From NCBI GenBank assembly GCA_029309925.1, contig JARKND010000001.1:2852001-2916000 (forward strand): a DNA stretch of 64,000 nt, in the 5' to 3' direction. This DNA is from Fulvivirgaceae bacterium JP3-4. Its GTDB lineage: Bacteria; Bacteroidota; Bacteroidia; Cytophagales; Cyclobacteriaceae. Under the pieces are notes generated by a model. The model searched no databases and was not told the DNA's origin. It was given only the letters and a program-made list of their open reading frames with translations. The position numbers and the translations under genes were made by a program. Of this stretch, positions 1 to 7,984 are shown piece after piece (within the stretch, counting starts at the first letter, position 1; each line of letters starts with the position of its first letter).

Positions 1-490
1 GATAAACACCATCATAGCCCCAGTTCCGACTTCCGGGAAACTGCGACAGCGGCATTAATTCAATCGCGTTAACCCCAAGTTCCCTGAGATATGCGAGACG
101 CGAAATAATTCCGTCAAATGTTCCTTCGTTCGTAAACGTGCCGACATGAAGCTCATACTGGATCATTTCACCCAGCGATAATCCTTTCCATTTATCATCG
201 GTCCATGAAAAGTTTTTGTCCACCACTTCTGAATTTCCATGCACCCCTTCCGGCTGAAAGCATGAAGCAGGATCAGGAAGAATTTGTTGACCATCGATCC
301 GAAATTTGTACTGCGTGCCGATGGCTGCAAAATCCACCGCAGCCGACCAATACCCACGGTCGTCTTTTGTCATTGGAAAAAACTTTCCATCGATCGATAC
401 CTCCATTTTATTTTTTTCGGGCGCCCAGACAACAAATCGGGTTTTGTTGTCTTCGACAAAAGCGCCCACCTTCGGAAAATTCAATTGCAT
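1..490 (-). CDS. treZ: Malto-oligosyltrehalose trehalohydrolase, N-terminal part (runs off the left edge)
   Basis: About 163 N-terminal residues are visible on the minus strand, from the ATG at 488-490. An E-set/CBM48-like domain (roughly residues 8-90) is followed by the start of a GH13 barrel with YELHVGTFTNEGTFDG near residue 112, a TreZ signature, and then IELMPLSQFPG and WGYDGV. TreZ (EC 3.2.1.141) releases trehalose from maltooligosyl-trehalose made by TreY, which would be expected outside the window. The gene diverges from the GH57-glgX-malQ operon, so it probably connects glycogen breakdown to trehalose synthesis. A branching enzyme is the main alternative, but the GTFT.EGTFD motif favours TreZ. 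The catalytic residues lie outside the window. Confidence 0.8.
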   Translation of the reverse strand, partial: MQLNFPKVGAFVEDNKTRFVVWAPEKNKMEVSIDGKFFPMTKDDRGYWSAAVDFAAIGTQYKFRIDGQQILPDPASCFQPEGVHGNSEVVDKNFSWTDDKWKGLSLGEMIQYELHVGTFTNEGTFDGIISRLAYLRELGVNAIELMPLSQFPGSRNWGYDGVY

Positions 491-663
491 GAAATAATAG
501 CTAAGCCTCCCCGTGTTATAAAAAACATGCCCTGAGAAAGCAATCATCCGGTTGTGTCATGAAGTATTGTGTCAACCAACAGGAGTGATTTGCAATTCGT
601 CTGCTTGCAGGCGCTTTGAGGTTGGAACGAAAGTTTTACCACGTTCTGTGGGAGAAGTACGAC
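491..663. promoter_or_regulatory. Divergent intergenic region between treZ and the GH57-glgX-malQ operon
   Basis: These 173 bases separate two divergently transcribed alpha-glucan genes, so both promoters should lie here. No clean TTG/TAnnTTTG pair could be picked out on either strand. The call rests on gene orientation only. Confidence 0.4.
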
Positions 664-1941
664 ATGAGCGCAGCGACACAGCATATCGACAGCAGGCATT
701 TGGTTCTATGTTTTCATATACATCAGCCTAAGAGACTCGGGGGATACGCTGGCGGACCCGGCACACCAACAGCGGAAGAACTGGATCGCGAGATCATGGA
801 GCGCATCGCCCGTGAATGTTACATTCCAACCAATAGGCTACTGCTCAGGCTGATCGAGCAGTATCCCAACATCAAACTGTCGTTCTCGATTTCAGGCCTT
901 GCCATCGAGCAGATGGAAGCGTACGCACCCGAGGCACTCGAGAGCTTCAGGAAGCTGGCGGAGACGGGTTCGGTCGATTTCGTTGCTCAGCCCTACTATC
1001 ATTCGCTTGCCTTCATCCTCGACAGCGATGAGTTCGAGATCCAGGTTTTACAGCATGTTGAAAAGAGCATTGAACATTTTGGAATAAGACCTTCGGTGTT
1101 TAAAAACACCAATCTCATTTACAATGATGATATCGGTCGAAGGGTACACATGATGGGCTTTGAAGGCGTGATCACGGAGGGGTGTGAGCGGAGTCTGCGG
1201 CAGAATCGCGGCCAGCTGCTGTACGAGCATCGTGATGGCAACGGACTCAAGATACTGATGCGCCACCAGAACCTCAGCGATGACATTGCGTTTCGCGTGG
1301 GCAAAGGTTATTGGAATATCACAGCCGACAAGTACATGTCGTGGCTTGACGCCATGCCTGAACATGAAAACCTTTTAACCCTTTGTGTCGACTACGAAAC
1401 GTTCGGGGAACACAACAAGGCAGATTCCGGAGTGTTTAGCTTCCTGGAGCACCTGTTGCTGATGCTCGCTATTCAAAATACGTATAAGATGGTGACACCG
1501 GCCGAGGTTGTTCATAACTACAAGGCTGAGCGTCAGATCTCGATTCCCGATTACATCGCAACATCGGGGACAGATTTATCCGACTGGGTGGGCAACGATC
1601 GTCAGCGCGAAGCATTCAGCGCCATGATCGCCCTGGAGCAACCTCTTAAGAAGAAAGGCGATCCTGAACTCACCGCCCTGTGGAAAATATTGCAAGCTTC
1701 AGATCATTTCTACTATATGTCCGACAAGGCTCACGGTCCGGATAGCCTTTCGCCATGCAGTTCTGCAGAAGGTGCCTTCGATTGCTATATGGCATGCATT
1801 CAGTATATCAACCAGAAGATTGATCCGATGCTCGACAGTACAGGTGACAAGCATAATGAAGTACTCGAAGCAGAACGAAGAAACCTCAACATGCCGTTGT
1901 GGGCTCTTAAACTCGAATCGAGAACCGGACCAGTCGCTTAA
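664..1941 (+). CDS. GH57 alpha-amylase-like protein with a substituted nucleophile
   Basis: A 425-residue GH57 family protein (DUF-type MJ1611-like alpha-amylase group). It has region 1 HIHQP (His20-Gln21-Pro22) and region 4 DYETFGEH (Asp243). At the position of the catalytic Glu in region 3 it reads FKNTNLIYND, with Asn150 replacing the Glu seen as FRNTELIYND in the paralogue at 9384-10694. GH57 alpha-amylase-like homologues lacking a catalytic residue are a known subgroup. It may therefore be inactive and serve as a glucan-binding or regulatory partner. I chose the ATG at 664, preceded by GGGAGAAG, over a TTG 48 bases upstream. It is the first gene of an operon with glgX (25 bases downstream) and malQ. 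Confidence 0.85.
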   Translation: MSAATQHIDSRHLVLCFHIHQPKRLGGYAGGPGTPTAEELDREIMERIARECYIPTNRLLLRLIEQYPNIKLSFSISGLAIEQMEAYAPEALESFRKLAETGSVDFVAQPYYHSLAFILDSDEFEIQVLQHVEKSIEHFGIRPSVFKNTNLIYNDDIGRRVHMMGFEGVITEGCERSLRQNRGQLLYEHRDGNGLKILMRHQNLSDDIAFRVGKGYWNITADKYMSWLDAMPEHENLLTLCVDYETFGEHNKADSGVFSFLEHLLLMLAIQNTYKMVTPAEVVHNYKAERQISIPDYIATSGTDLSDWVGNDRQREAFSAMIALEQPLKKKGDPELTALWKILQASDHFYYMSDKAHGPDSLSPCSSAEGAFDCYMACIQYINQKIDPMLDSTGDKHNEVLEAERRNLNMPLWALKLESRTGPVA

Positions 1942-1966
1942 CATTTAACCATTTGTACTATTCAAT

Positions 1967-4102
1967 ATGAAGATTTATCCGGGCAGCCCGTATCCGCTGG
2001 GCGCCACTGTGACTCCTGATGGAGTAAACTTTGCCTTATATGCTGACAATGCAACAGCCGTTGAACTGTGCCTCTTTGATGAGCCGCATGGAAAAACGGA
2101 AACCACAAAAATAAAGATCAAAGAGCGATCACACCACGTATGGCACGTATTGCTGCCTGATGTAAAGCCGGGACAACTGTATGGCTATCGGGTACATGGT
2201 CCTTATAATCCATCGGAAGGCCATCGGTACAATCCGCACAAGTTACTGATCGATCCGTATGCAAAGGCAATTGCAGGCACGATCAAATGGAGTGACGCCC
2301 TCTTCGGCTACGAGCTTGGCAACCCGGATGAAGATCTGAAAATGAGCGAGCAGGATAGCGCACCGTTTATTCCGAAATCGGTAGTAATCGACAGCAATTT
2401 TGACTGGGGTGATGACAAGCCATTGAAGCTGCCTTATCACAAGTCAGTGATCTATGAAACGCACCTGAAGGGATTTACCAAAATGCATCCAGAGATACCG
2501 GAAGAAATCCGTGGTACTTACGCGGGGATGGCGCACCCGGTATCGATCAAATACTTAAAGGAATTGGGCATCACCGCGGTGGAATTAATGCCAGTCCACC
2601 ATTTTGTCTCAGACCGGCATCTGCAGGAGAAAGGCCTTGCAAACTACTGGGGTTACAACACGATCGGCTTCTTTGCTCCCGATGCACGGTATGCAAGCTC
2701 AGGTTCCAATGGCGAGCAGGTAAACGAGTTCAAATCGCTTGTAAAATCCCTTCATGAAAATGGAATCGAAGTCATACTTGATGTGGTTTACAACCATACG
2801 GCTGAGGGTAATCACCTGGGGCCAACCCTTTCTTTCAAGGGCATCGACAATGCAGCATACTACAGGCTGATGGAAGACAAGCGGTACTATAACGACTATA
2901 CCGGCACCGGCAATACGCTTAACGCGAATCTTCCGAATGTCCTACGTCTCATGATGGATAGCCTTCGCTACTGGATACTTGAAATGCACGTGGATGGTTT
3001 CCGTTTTGATCTCGCGGCAACGCTTGCAAGAGAACTGCACGAAGTTGACCGGCTCAGCGCCTTCTTCGATATCATTCACCAGGATCCGGTGATCTCGCAA
3101 GTAAAACTGATCGCAGAACCGTGGGACATTGGTGAAGGTGGCTACCAGGTTGGAAAATTTCCTCCAGGCTGGGCTGAGTGGAATGGAAAATACCGTGACT
3201 GTATCCGAGACTTCTGGCGTGGCGCAGACAGTATGCTGGGGGAATTTGCCCTTCGCTTCACAGGAAGTCCTGATCTTTATGAAGGTGATTATCGCAGACC
3301 AACCGCCAGTATAAACTTTATCACCGCGCATGATGGATTTACGCTCAACGACCTTGTGTCTTATAACGAAAAGCACAACGAAGCCAACGGTGAGAATAAC
3401 CAGGATGGCGAAAGCCACAATCGCTCGTGGAACTGTGGTGCAGAGGGCGAAACCGATGATCCCGAAATTCTAAAACTTCGCGCAAGGCAAAAAAGAAATC
3501 TGCTGACAACACTCTTCCTGTCGCAGGGTGTTCCCATGCTTTTGGCCGGAGATGAGATCAGCCGGACACAAAAAGGAAATAACAATGCATACTGCCAGGA
3601 CAACGAGATCTCCTGGATCAATTGGGACAAGGCGGATAAATCATTGCTGGCTTTCACGCAAAAGCTCATCAACCTCCGATTGTCACACCCTGTATTCTGT
3701 CGGAGACGATGGTTCCAGGGACAACCAATCAAAGGTTCGAAAGTGGAAGACATTGCGTGGTTCTCGCCTGACGGTGTGGAGATGAGCGATGAGCACTGGA
3801 ATGTTGGTTATGCAAAATCGTTGGGAATTTATCTCAACGGTCTAGGCATTCACTGGACCGATCCAAAAGGACAACGTATCACCGATGACAGCTTCTACGT
3901 GATCTTCAACGCGCATCACGAGCCATTGGAGTTCACCCTTCCAGCCAGTAAGTATGGTAAGCAATGGACTAAAATCATCGACACCAGTGTAGAAGATGTT
4001 GGAGACAAGGAGTCATACAACGCAGGCGAAACGTTCAATGTCGAAGGCAGGTCGGTAGTTCTGTTCCACTACCCGATCAAAAACGTAGAATCTAACAAAT
4101 AG
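1967..4102 (+). CDS. glgX: Glycogen debranching enzyme, isoamylase type (GH13)
   Basis: A 711-residue GlgX/isoamylase-type enzyme that hydrolyses alpha-1,6 branches of glycogen or limit dextrins in the cytoplasm. It has an N-terminal CBM48-like domain (about residues 8-110) and then a GH13 barrel. The conserved regions are visible: DVVYNH (region I), GFRFDLAA with nucleophile Asp348, LIAEPWD with acid/base Glu384, and TAHDGF with Asp456. Length and motifs match full-length GlgX, and no signal peptide is seen. It lies between the GH57-like gene and malQ, with only 3 bases to malQ, so the operon supplies debranching and glucan transfer together. Confidence 0.93.
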   Translation: MKIYPGSPYPLGATVTPDGVNFALYADNATAVELCLFDEPHGKTETTKIKIKERSHHVWHVLLPDVKPGQLYGYRVHGPYNPSEGHRYNPHKLLIDPYAKAIAGTIKWSDALFGYELGNPDEDLKMSEQDSAPFIPKSVVIDSNFDWGDDKPLKLPYHKSVIYETHLKGFTKMHPEIPEEIRGTYAGMAHPVSIKYLKELGITAVELMPVHHFVSDRHLQEKGLANYWGYNTIGFFAPDARYASSGSNGEQVNEFKSLVKSLHENGIEVILDVVYNHTAEGNHLGPTLSFKGIDNAAYYRLMEDKRYYNDYTGTGNTLNANLPNVLRLMMDSLRYWILEMHVDGFRFDLAATLARELHEVDRLSAFFDIIHQDPVISQVKLIAEPWDIGEGGYQVGKFPPGWAEWNGKYRDCIRDFWRGADSMLGEFALRFTGSPDLYEGDYRRPTASINFITAHDGFTLNDLVSYNEKHNEANGENNQDGESHNRSWNCGAEGETDDPEILKLRARQKRNLLTTLFLSQGVPMLLAGDEISRTQKGNNNAYCQDNEISWINWDKADKSLLAFTQKLINLRLSHPVFCRRRWFQGQPIKGSKVEDIAWFSPDGVEMSDEHWNVGYAKSLGIYLNGLGIHWTDPKGQRITDDSFYVIFNAHHEPLEFTLPASKYGKQWTKIIDTSVEDVGDKESYNAGETFNVEGRSVVLFHYPIKNVESNK

Positions 4103-4105
4103 TCC

Positions 4106-5608
4106 ATGGCGCGTATAAGGTCTGCAGGAATCTTATTGTCAATTACATCATTGCCGTCACCTTTTGGGATAGGCGACCTCGGTCCACAGGCATATGCATT
4201 TGCGGATTTTCTGAATCGCTCAGATCAGAAGTACTGGCAAATTCTGCCACTGACTCCGATCGATGCTTCTCAGTCATTCTCGCCCTATAGTTCCGTATCG
4301 AGTATGGCAGGTAATGTATGGCTGATCTCTCCGGAGAAATTGTATGAGGACGGCCTGCTCGACAGGGAAGACCTCAAAGAATTCAAGTCATCGGCTGCCG
4401 ATCGCGTTGCATATGCAAAGGTGATTAAGCACAAGACAAAGCTGTACGACAAGGCGTTCCGGAATTTTCAAGCCCAACGCAAAGCAGCGTTCGAAGCGTT
4501 TTGCAATCGCGAAGCACACTGGCTTGACGACTTTGCGCTTTTCATGGCGCTGAAGGCTTCTCACAAAAACAAACCATGGTTCGAATGGCCGGATGCATAC
4601 AAGTCTCGAAACCTGAAGAGTCTTCTCAGGTTTTCATCAGAGCATCAGGCGGAGATCGGTTATATAAAGTGGCTTCAATATACTTTCTTCCGTCAATGGA
4701 AAAATCTGAAACACTACTGCAATGACCTGAATGTTGACCTCCTGGGTGACCTGCCGTTCTACGTCAGCTACGACTCCGTTGATGTCTGGTCGCGCCAGGA
4801 AATATTCAAGCTCAACAAGAATGGATCGATGGCCGGAGTCGCGGGTGTTCCGCCTGACTACTTTAACAAAGATGGACAGTTGTGGGGCATGCCGGTTTAC
4901 CGTTGGGATGTTTTGAAAGATCAGGGATATGACTGGTGGCTGAAACGCATCCGAAAGAACATGGAGCTTGTAGATCTCCTTCGCCTGGACCACTTCCGCG
5001 CTTTCGCGGATTATTGGGAAGTTCCCGCTAAGGAGAAGACTGCTGTGCGCGGAGAATGGAAACTAGGTCCGGGTGAACATTTTTTTGCTGTGCTGAAACA
5101 GGAATTCGGCAAGCTTCCCTTTATAGCGGAAGATCTTGGCGATATCAGTGAAGCCGTTCACAAGTTAAGATTACAGTTCGAACTGCCCGGAATGAAAGTC
5201 CTCCAATTTGCATTTGGGGATACGTTAGCACAATCCGATCACGCACCGCACAATTTTGAGCCAAACTTTTTTGTCTACACGGGAACACATGACAATAACA
5301 CCACGGCAGGCTGGTACCGGAAAGAAGTAAAGGCGAAAGTGCGCGAACAGATCAGTGTTTATGCGAATGCCAAAGTAACAGAGAAAAACGTCAGCGAGGT
5401 CCTGACAAGGATGGCGTTTGCATCAGTTGCAAAAACGGCAATCATTCCCCTGCAGGACATCCTCGGATTGGACGAAAGCGCGAGAATGAATGTGCCCGCA
5501 TCGACCAGCAAAAACTGGCAGTGGCGTCTTGATGCTGATATCTCGCTGGAAAAGCAGGAAAAATGGCTTAAAGAACTTACGCAGCTATATAATAGAGCGG
5601 AGGTATAA
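4106..5608 (+). CDS. malQ: 4-alpha-glucanotransferase (amylomaltase, GH77)
   Basis: A 500-residue GH77 enzyme (EC 2.4.1.25) that transfers maltooligosyl units between alpha-1,4-glucans and releases glucose. The family landmarks are present: SPYSS near residue 54, RLDHFRAF with nucleophile Asp295, FIAEDLG with acid/base Glu342, and GTHDNNT with Asp396. The length is that of a compact bacterial amylomaltase without the extended N-terminal domains of E. coli MalQ. It is the last gene of the operon and its start lies 3 bases after the glgX stop. It probably recycles short maltodextrins released by GlgX. Downstream is a heptad-repeat tract rather than a classical terminator. Confidence 0.93.
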   Translation: MARIRSAGILLSITSLPSPFGIGDLGPQAYAFADFLNRSDQKYWQILPLTPIDASQSFSPYSSVSSMAGNVWLISPEKLYEDGLLDREDLKEFKSSAADRVAYAKVIKHKTKLYDKAFRNFQAQRKAAFEAFCNREAHWLDDFALFMALKASHKNKPWFEWPDAYKSRNLKSLLRFSSEHQAEIGYIKWLQYTFFRQWKNLKHYCNDLNVDLLGDLPFYVSYDSVDVWSRQEIFKLNKNGSMAGVAGVPPDYFNKDGQLWGMPVYRWDVLKDQGYDWWLKRIRKNMELVDLLRLDHFRAFADYWEVPAKEKTAVRGEWKLGPGEHFFAVLKQEFGKLPFIAEDLGDISEAVHKLRLQFELPGMKVLQFAFGDTLAQSDHAPHNFEPNFFVYTGTHDNNTTAGWYRKEVKAKVREQISVYANAKVTEKNVSEVLTRMAFASVAKTAIIPLQDILGLDESARMNVPASTSKNWQWRLDADISLEKQEKWLKELTQLYNRAEV

Positions 5609-5626
5609 TACTAAATCTCGAACGAG

Positions 5627-5655
5627 GAATGACGAACGTGGCACATTCGTCATTC
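5627..5655. terminator. Inverted repeat between malQ and the usp gene
   Basis: A perfect 10-bp stem GAATGACGAA (5627-5636) / TTCGTCATTC (5646-5655) with a 9-base loop lies between two convergent genes. There is no strong T-run, so it could be a bidirectional 3' end structure rather than a standard intrinsic terminator. Its right arm is also the start of a heptad array. Confidence 0.45.
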
Positions 5656-5686
5656 GCAATTTGTCATTCGACATTGTCAATTCTCT
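5645..5686. repeat. Heptad repeat array (ATTCGTC type), six units
   Basis: Six consecutive 7-base units, each starting with ATT: ATTCGTC, ATTCGCA, ATTTGTC, ATTCGAC, ATTGTCA, ATTCTCT. The last unit overlaps the usp stop codon (minus strand, 5685-5687). See the finding on the four heptad arrays. Confidence 0.8.
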
Positions 5687-6542
5687 ACGTGTTTTGCAAA
5701 TTCAATGTGAACACTGGTCTGCCCTCCTCCTTGATTATCCTGTTGGTAAAGCGGTTGCCGAAGATGCGGAAGATGCCATCTTTACTATTCTTCAATACAG
5801 CAATCAAGCCCGCATTTACTTTTTCTGCGTAGTCGCTGACCAACTGGGCCGGATCGTCACCATCAAGTATCGTTACCGAAAATTTTGGTACACCCGCGAT
5901 GGTCGCCATACGCGTAAAGTATTCATCGAGAATAATGTTTGAATCATCCTTGCGGTTGCGAACATGGACAAGGTGAACGTGCGAGTTGAAGCAACTCCAG
6001 ATCTTTTTAAGATGCTCGAGCCCGTCAGCTACCTGGTTGTCAGTAATCACGCTCACAGCAACCACGATGTTGTCGAACTCATTTATGGAGAATCCATCTC
6101 TTACCGACAGCACGGGAACAGAAGCAACCTTGATAGCCTGTTCGGTGTGGTTCCCAAGGAAAACCTCTTTTGCATTTTCTTCACCCGATGTTCCCATGAC
6201 AATCAAGTCCACATCGTCCTGACTCATGATCGCATCGATCCCTGACTTGAATTTCGAATCGACTACGGCAGCTTCGAACCTTACCCCATGGTCCATATAT
6301 TTCTGGACAAGGAGGTCAAGCTGTTCCTTTTTGCTTTGGAGAAGCTGAAGGGTAAAAGCGTTTTCTTCATCATCCTCATGGAGATTGACTTCACCGGTGG
6401 CCGAGAAAGTCGACCCCAGGGGATGTCTGGTAAAATTTACAAGGCTCACAGTAGCGCCACAACGTTTTGCAATTTCAACCGCCAGTTGAACACCTAGTTC
6501 AGCGGTTGGCGACAGATCGGTCGGAACAAGTATCTTTTTCAT
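5685..6542 (-). CDS. Universal stress protein, tandem Usp domains
   Basis: A 285-residue cytoplasmic protein with two UspA folds, roughly residues 1-145 and 155-285. It begins MKKILVPTDLS, the usual start of this family, so the ATG at 6542 is preferred to one 18 bases upstream. Domain 1 carries GTSG followed nine residues later by GNHTE, close to the ATP-binding pattern G-2x-G-9x-G(S/T), though Asn follows the last Gly. Domain 2 has only a degenerate version (GNRFTN). Tandem Usp proteins are common in Bacteroidota and are induced by starvation or oxidative stress. It is convergent with malQ and lies beside the cold shock and OsmC-type genes, giving a small stress neighbourhood. Confidence 0.9.
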   Translation of the reverse strand: MKKILVPTDLSPTAELGVQLAVEIAKRCGATVSLVNFTRHPLGSTFSATGEVNLHEDDEENAFTLQLLQSKKEQLDLLVQKYMDHGVRFEAAVVDSKFKSGIDAIMSQDDVDLIVMGTSGEENAKEVFLGNHTEQAIKVASVPVLSVRDGFSINEFDNIVVAVSVITDNQVADGLEHLKKIWSCFNSHVHLVHVRNRKDDSNIILDEYFTRMATIAGVPKFSVTILDGDDPAQLVSDYAEKVNAGLIAVLKNSKDGIFRIFGNRFTNRIIKEEGRPVFTLNLQNT

Positions 6543-6645
6543 TTTGGTTAACAGTGCCATGCACCACCGACTGATCCGGAAAATTTTGAACCAAGGGTTT
6601 TGGAATTAAAATTGACGCAGGTTGAGGTGAAACGTACCCGCTGAA

Positions 6646-6675
6646 AACAAAAAAGCCCCCGCGGGTGGCGGAGGC
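6646..6675 (-). terminator. Rho-independent terminator of the cold shock gene
   Basis: Read on the minus strand: GCCTCCGC, a short CACCC loop, GCGGGGGC, then a T-rich run. It starts 24 bases after the csp stop codon, so it should end that monocistronic transcript. Confidence 0.85.
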
Positions 6676-6698
6676 TAATTTTGAAAAGCGGTGATCTA

Positions 6699-6896
6699 TT
6701 AATTCGCTAACCTTACGTTAACGGCATTCAAACCTTTCTTTCCTTCTTTCAGTTCGAACGTTACTTCATCCTTCTCACGGATGCTGTCGACTAAAAGACC
6801 TGATACATGGACAAAATACTCTTGTCCTGTTGCTGTCTCTTTTACGAAACCGAAACCTTTCGTTTCGTTAAAGAATTTTACTGTTCCTACTTTCAT
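6699..6896 (-). CDS. Cold shock protein, CspA family
   Basis: A 65-residue single cold-shock domain that binds single-stranded RNA/DNA and melts RNA structure. The RNP1-like KGFGFV and RNP2-like YFVHVS motifs are visible at about residues 13-18 and 27-32. Length and start (MKVGTVKFF) are typical. The transcription unit is well defined: a near-consensus Bacteroidota promoter at 6923-6952, a short AT-rich leader, and an intrinsic terminator at 6646-6675. It is therefore probably expressed alone. Confidence 0.95.
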   Translation of the reverse strand: MKVGTVKFFNETKGFGFVKETATGQEYFVHVSGLLVDSIREKDEVTFELKEGKKGLNAVNVRLAN

Positions 6897-6922
6897 TTGA
6901 TGTAATTAAAAAAAATAATCGT

Positions 6923-6952
6923 CAAAGATACGGGAATTAACGGTGGTTACAA
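6923..6952 (-). promoter_or_regulatory. Bacteroidota-type promoter of the cold shock gene
   Basis: On the minus strand: TTG, 19 bases, then TATCTTTG, a perfect match to the Bacteroidota -33/-7 consensus TTG-N19-TAnnTTTG. The -7 box ends 26 bases upstream of the start codon. This is the clearest promoter in the window. Confidence 0.75.
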
Positions 6953-7076
6953 TAGCCGCTATAAAAATATCATTGATTTGGTTCCTCGTCAGTCAAACGA
7001 GGATATTTTGATCAATCCGGACAGAGATGACCTGTGGATTAGCCGTTTTATCGATCGAACAGGTTCAAGCGCATAT

Positions 7077-7108
7077 TTGGAAAGCTTTACCCTCTCATGC
7101 TATCTTCG
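7077..7108 (+). promoter_or_regulatory. Candidate promoter of the OsmC-type gene
   Basis: TTG at 7077-7079, 21 bases, then TATCTTCG at 7101-7108 (one mismatch to TAnnTTTG), ending 25 bases before the ATG at 7134. It also supports the ATG at 7134 over the longer reading frame from 6978. Confidence 0.45.
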
Positions 7109-7133
7109 GCTCACAACAAAAACCGTTAACATC

Positions 7134-7544
7134 ATGAAAAGAAAAGCAACCGCTGTATGGAAAGGTTCTGGCAAGGAAGGCGCTGGAACGCTGACGACCC
7201 AAAGCACTACACTTAACAAGACGCAATATTCTTTTAATTCACGTTTCGCTGAAGGGGTTGGAACTAATCCGGAAGAGCTTGTTGCTGCAGCTCATGCCGG
7301 ATGTTTCAGCATGAAGCTTAGCTTCGTGTTTGGCGAGGCCGGATTTAAGCCGGAGGAGATTACGACTGAGTGTGCCGTCACGCTGGACAACGGAGCGGTG
7401 ACCAGTTCACACCTCGTACTAAAGGCAAAGGTTCCGGGAATCAGCAAAGAGAAATTTCAGGAGTGCGCTGAAGATGCGAAAAAGAACTGCCCGATTTCGA
7501 AGTTGCTTAACACAACCATAACGATGGACGCACAGCTCGTCTGA
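7134..7544 (+). CDS. OsmC/Ohr family peroxidase
   Basis: A 136-residue protein of the OsmC family, thiol peroxidases that detoxify organic hydroperoxides. It begins MKRKATAVWKGSGKEG, matching the OsmC N-terminus. The two redox cysteines lie in AHAGCFSM (about residue 58) and TECAVTL (about residue 81). The FNSRF and NPEELVAAAHAGC blocks are also typical. It is closer to OsmC than to Ohr. The start at 7134 is preferred because the extra 52 codons upstream are unlike the family and overlap a likely promoter. It looks monocistronic, with a possible terminator just downstream. Confidence 0.92.
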   Translation: MKRKATAVWKGSGKEGAGTLTTQSTTLNKTQYSFNSRFAEGVGTNPEELVAAAHAGCFSMKLSFVFGEAGFKPEEITTECAVTLDNGAVTSSHLVLKAKVPGISKEKFQECAEDAKKNCPISKLLNTTITMDAQLV

Positions 7545-7554
7545 CCCTTATCCC

Positions 7555-7607
7555 GAAGCCCGGATAAACGATCAACAATTGATTTGTTTTTTTCGGGCTT
7601 CTGTTTT
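7555..7607 (+). terminator. Possible terminator after the OsmC-type gene
   Basis: GAAGCCCG (7555-7562) can pair with CGGGCTTC (7594-7601). A small ATCAA/TTGAT hairpin and a T-run lie in the loop and TGTTTT follows. It begins 10 bases after the stop codon. The long loop makes the call moderate. Confidence 0.45.
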
Positions 7608-7984
7608 AACACCCTTCCCCACTTGTGTTTTTTATGGGAACTGCCGTGTGGATGCAGTTCCCCACGACCCGCCAAATATTCAGTGATAGCACATCACAAA
7701 TGATGTTTTAAGGGTTCCGCCACGTGCACTCTTTGTTTATTATCGGTGAACTGTTTGTGTCCGAACAGGTTCAACAAAAATTTTCCTCTTTCCTCCGGGA
7801 ATTCCCCTATAAGACCCAATCTGCACCGCAGCATGGGCACGGCTTTTTTATAATTCATAGACTCAAACACACTGAAGCGGCTGTATATAACCGTCAGTAT
7901 GGGTAAGTTCCCACGCTGGCTTAACCATAACAATAACAAAAACCAATTGAAAAACTGTTTACCCTACTTTAACCTGTTCGTTGC
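7608..7984. other. Non-coding gap upstream of the glycogen synthase gene
   Basis: No convincing gene is seen in these 377 bases. They contain a perfect 9-bp hairpin GGGAACTGC/GCAGTTCCC (7636-7662) with a 9-base loop and no T-run, and AT-rich sequence just before the ATG at 7985 that probably holds the promoter of the GT4-GH57 operon. No clear TAnnTTTG box was found at a good distance. Confidence 0.4.

Noticed and set aside
616-663. N-terminal extension of the first GH57 protein from a TTG codon
   Set aside because: The extra 16 residues are unlike the family, and the ATG at 664 has a purine-rich ribosome site.
2942-3418. Minus-strand reading frame of 158 codons inside glgX
   Set aside because: It lies opposite the most conserved catalytic part of GlgX and is a shadow.
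6978-7133. 52-residue N-terminal extension of the OsmC-type protein
   Set aside because: OsmC proteins begin at MKRKATAVWKG, and the extension overlaps a good promoter candidate.
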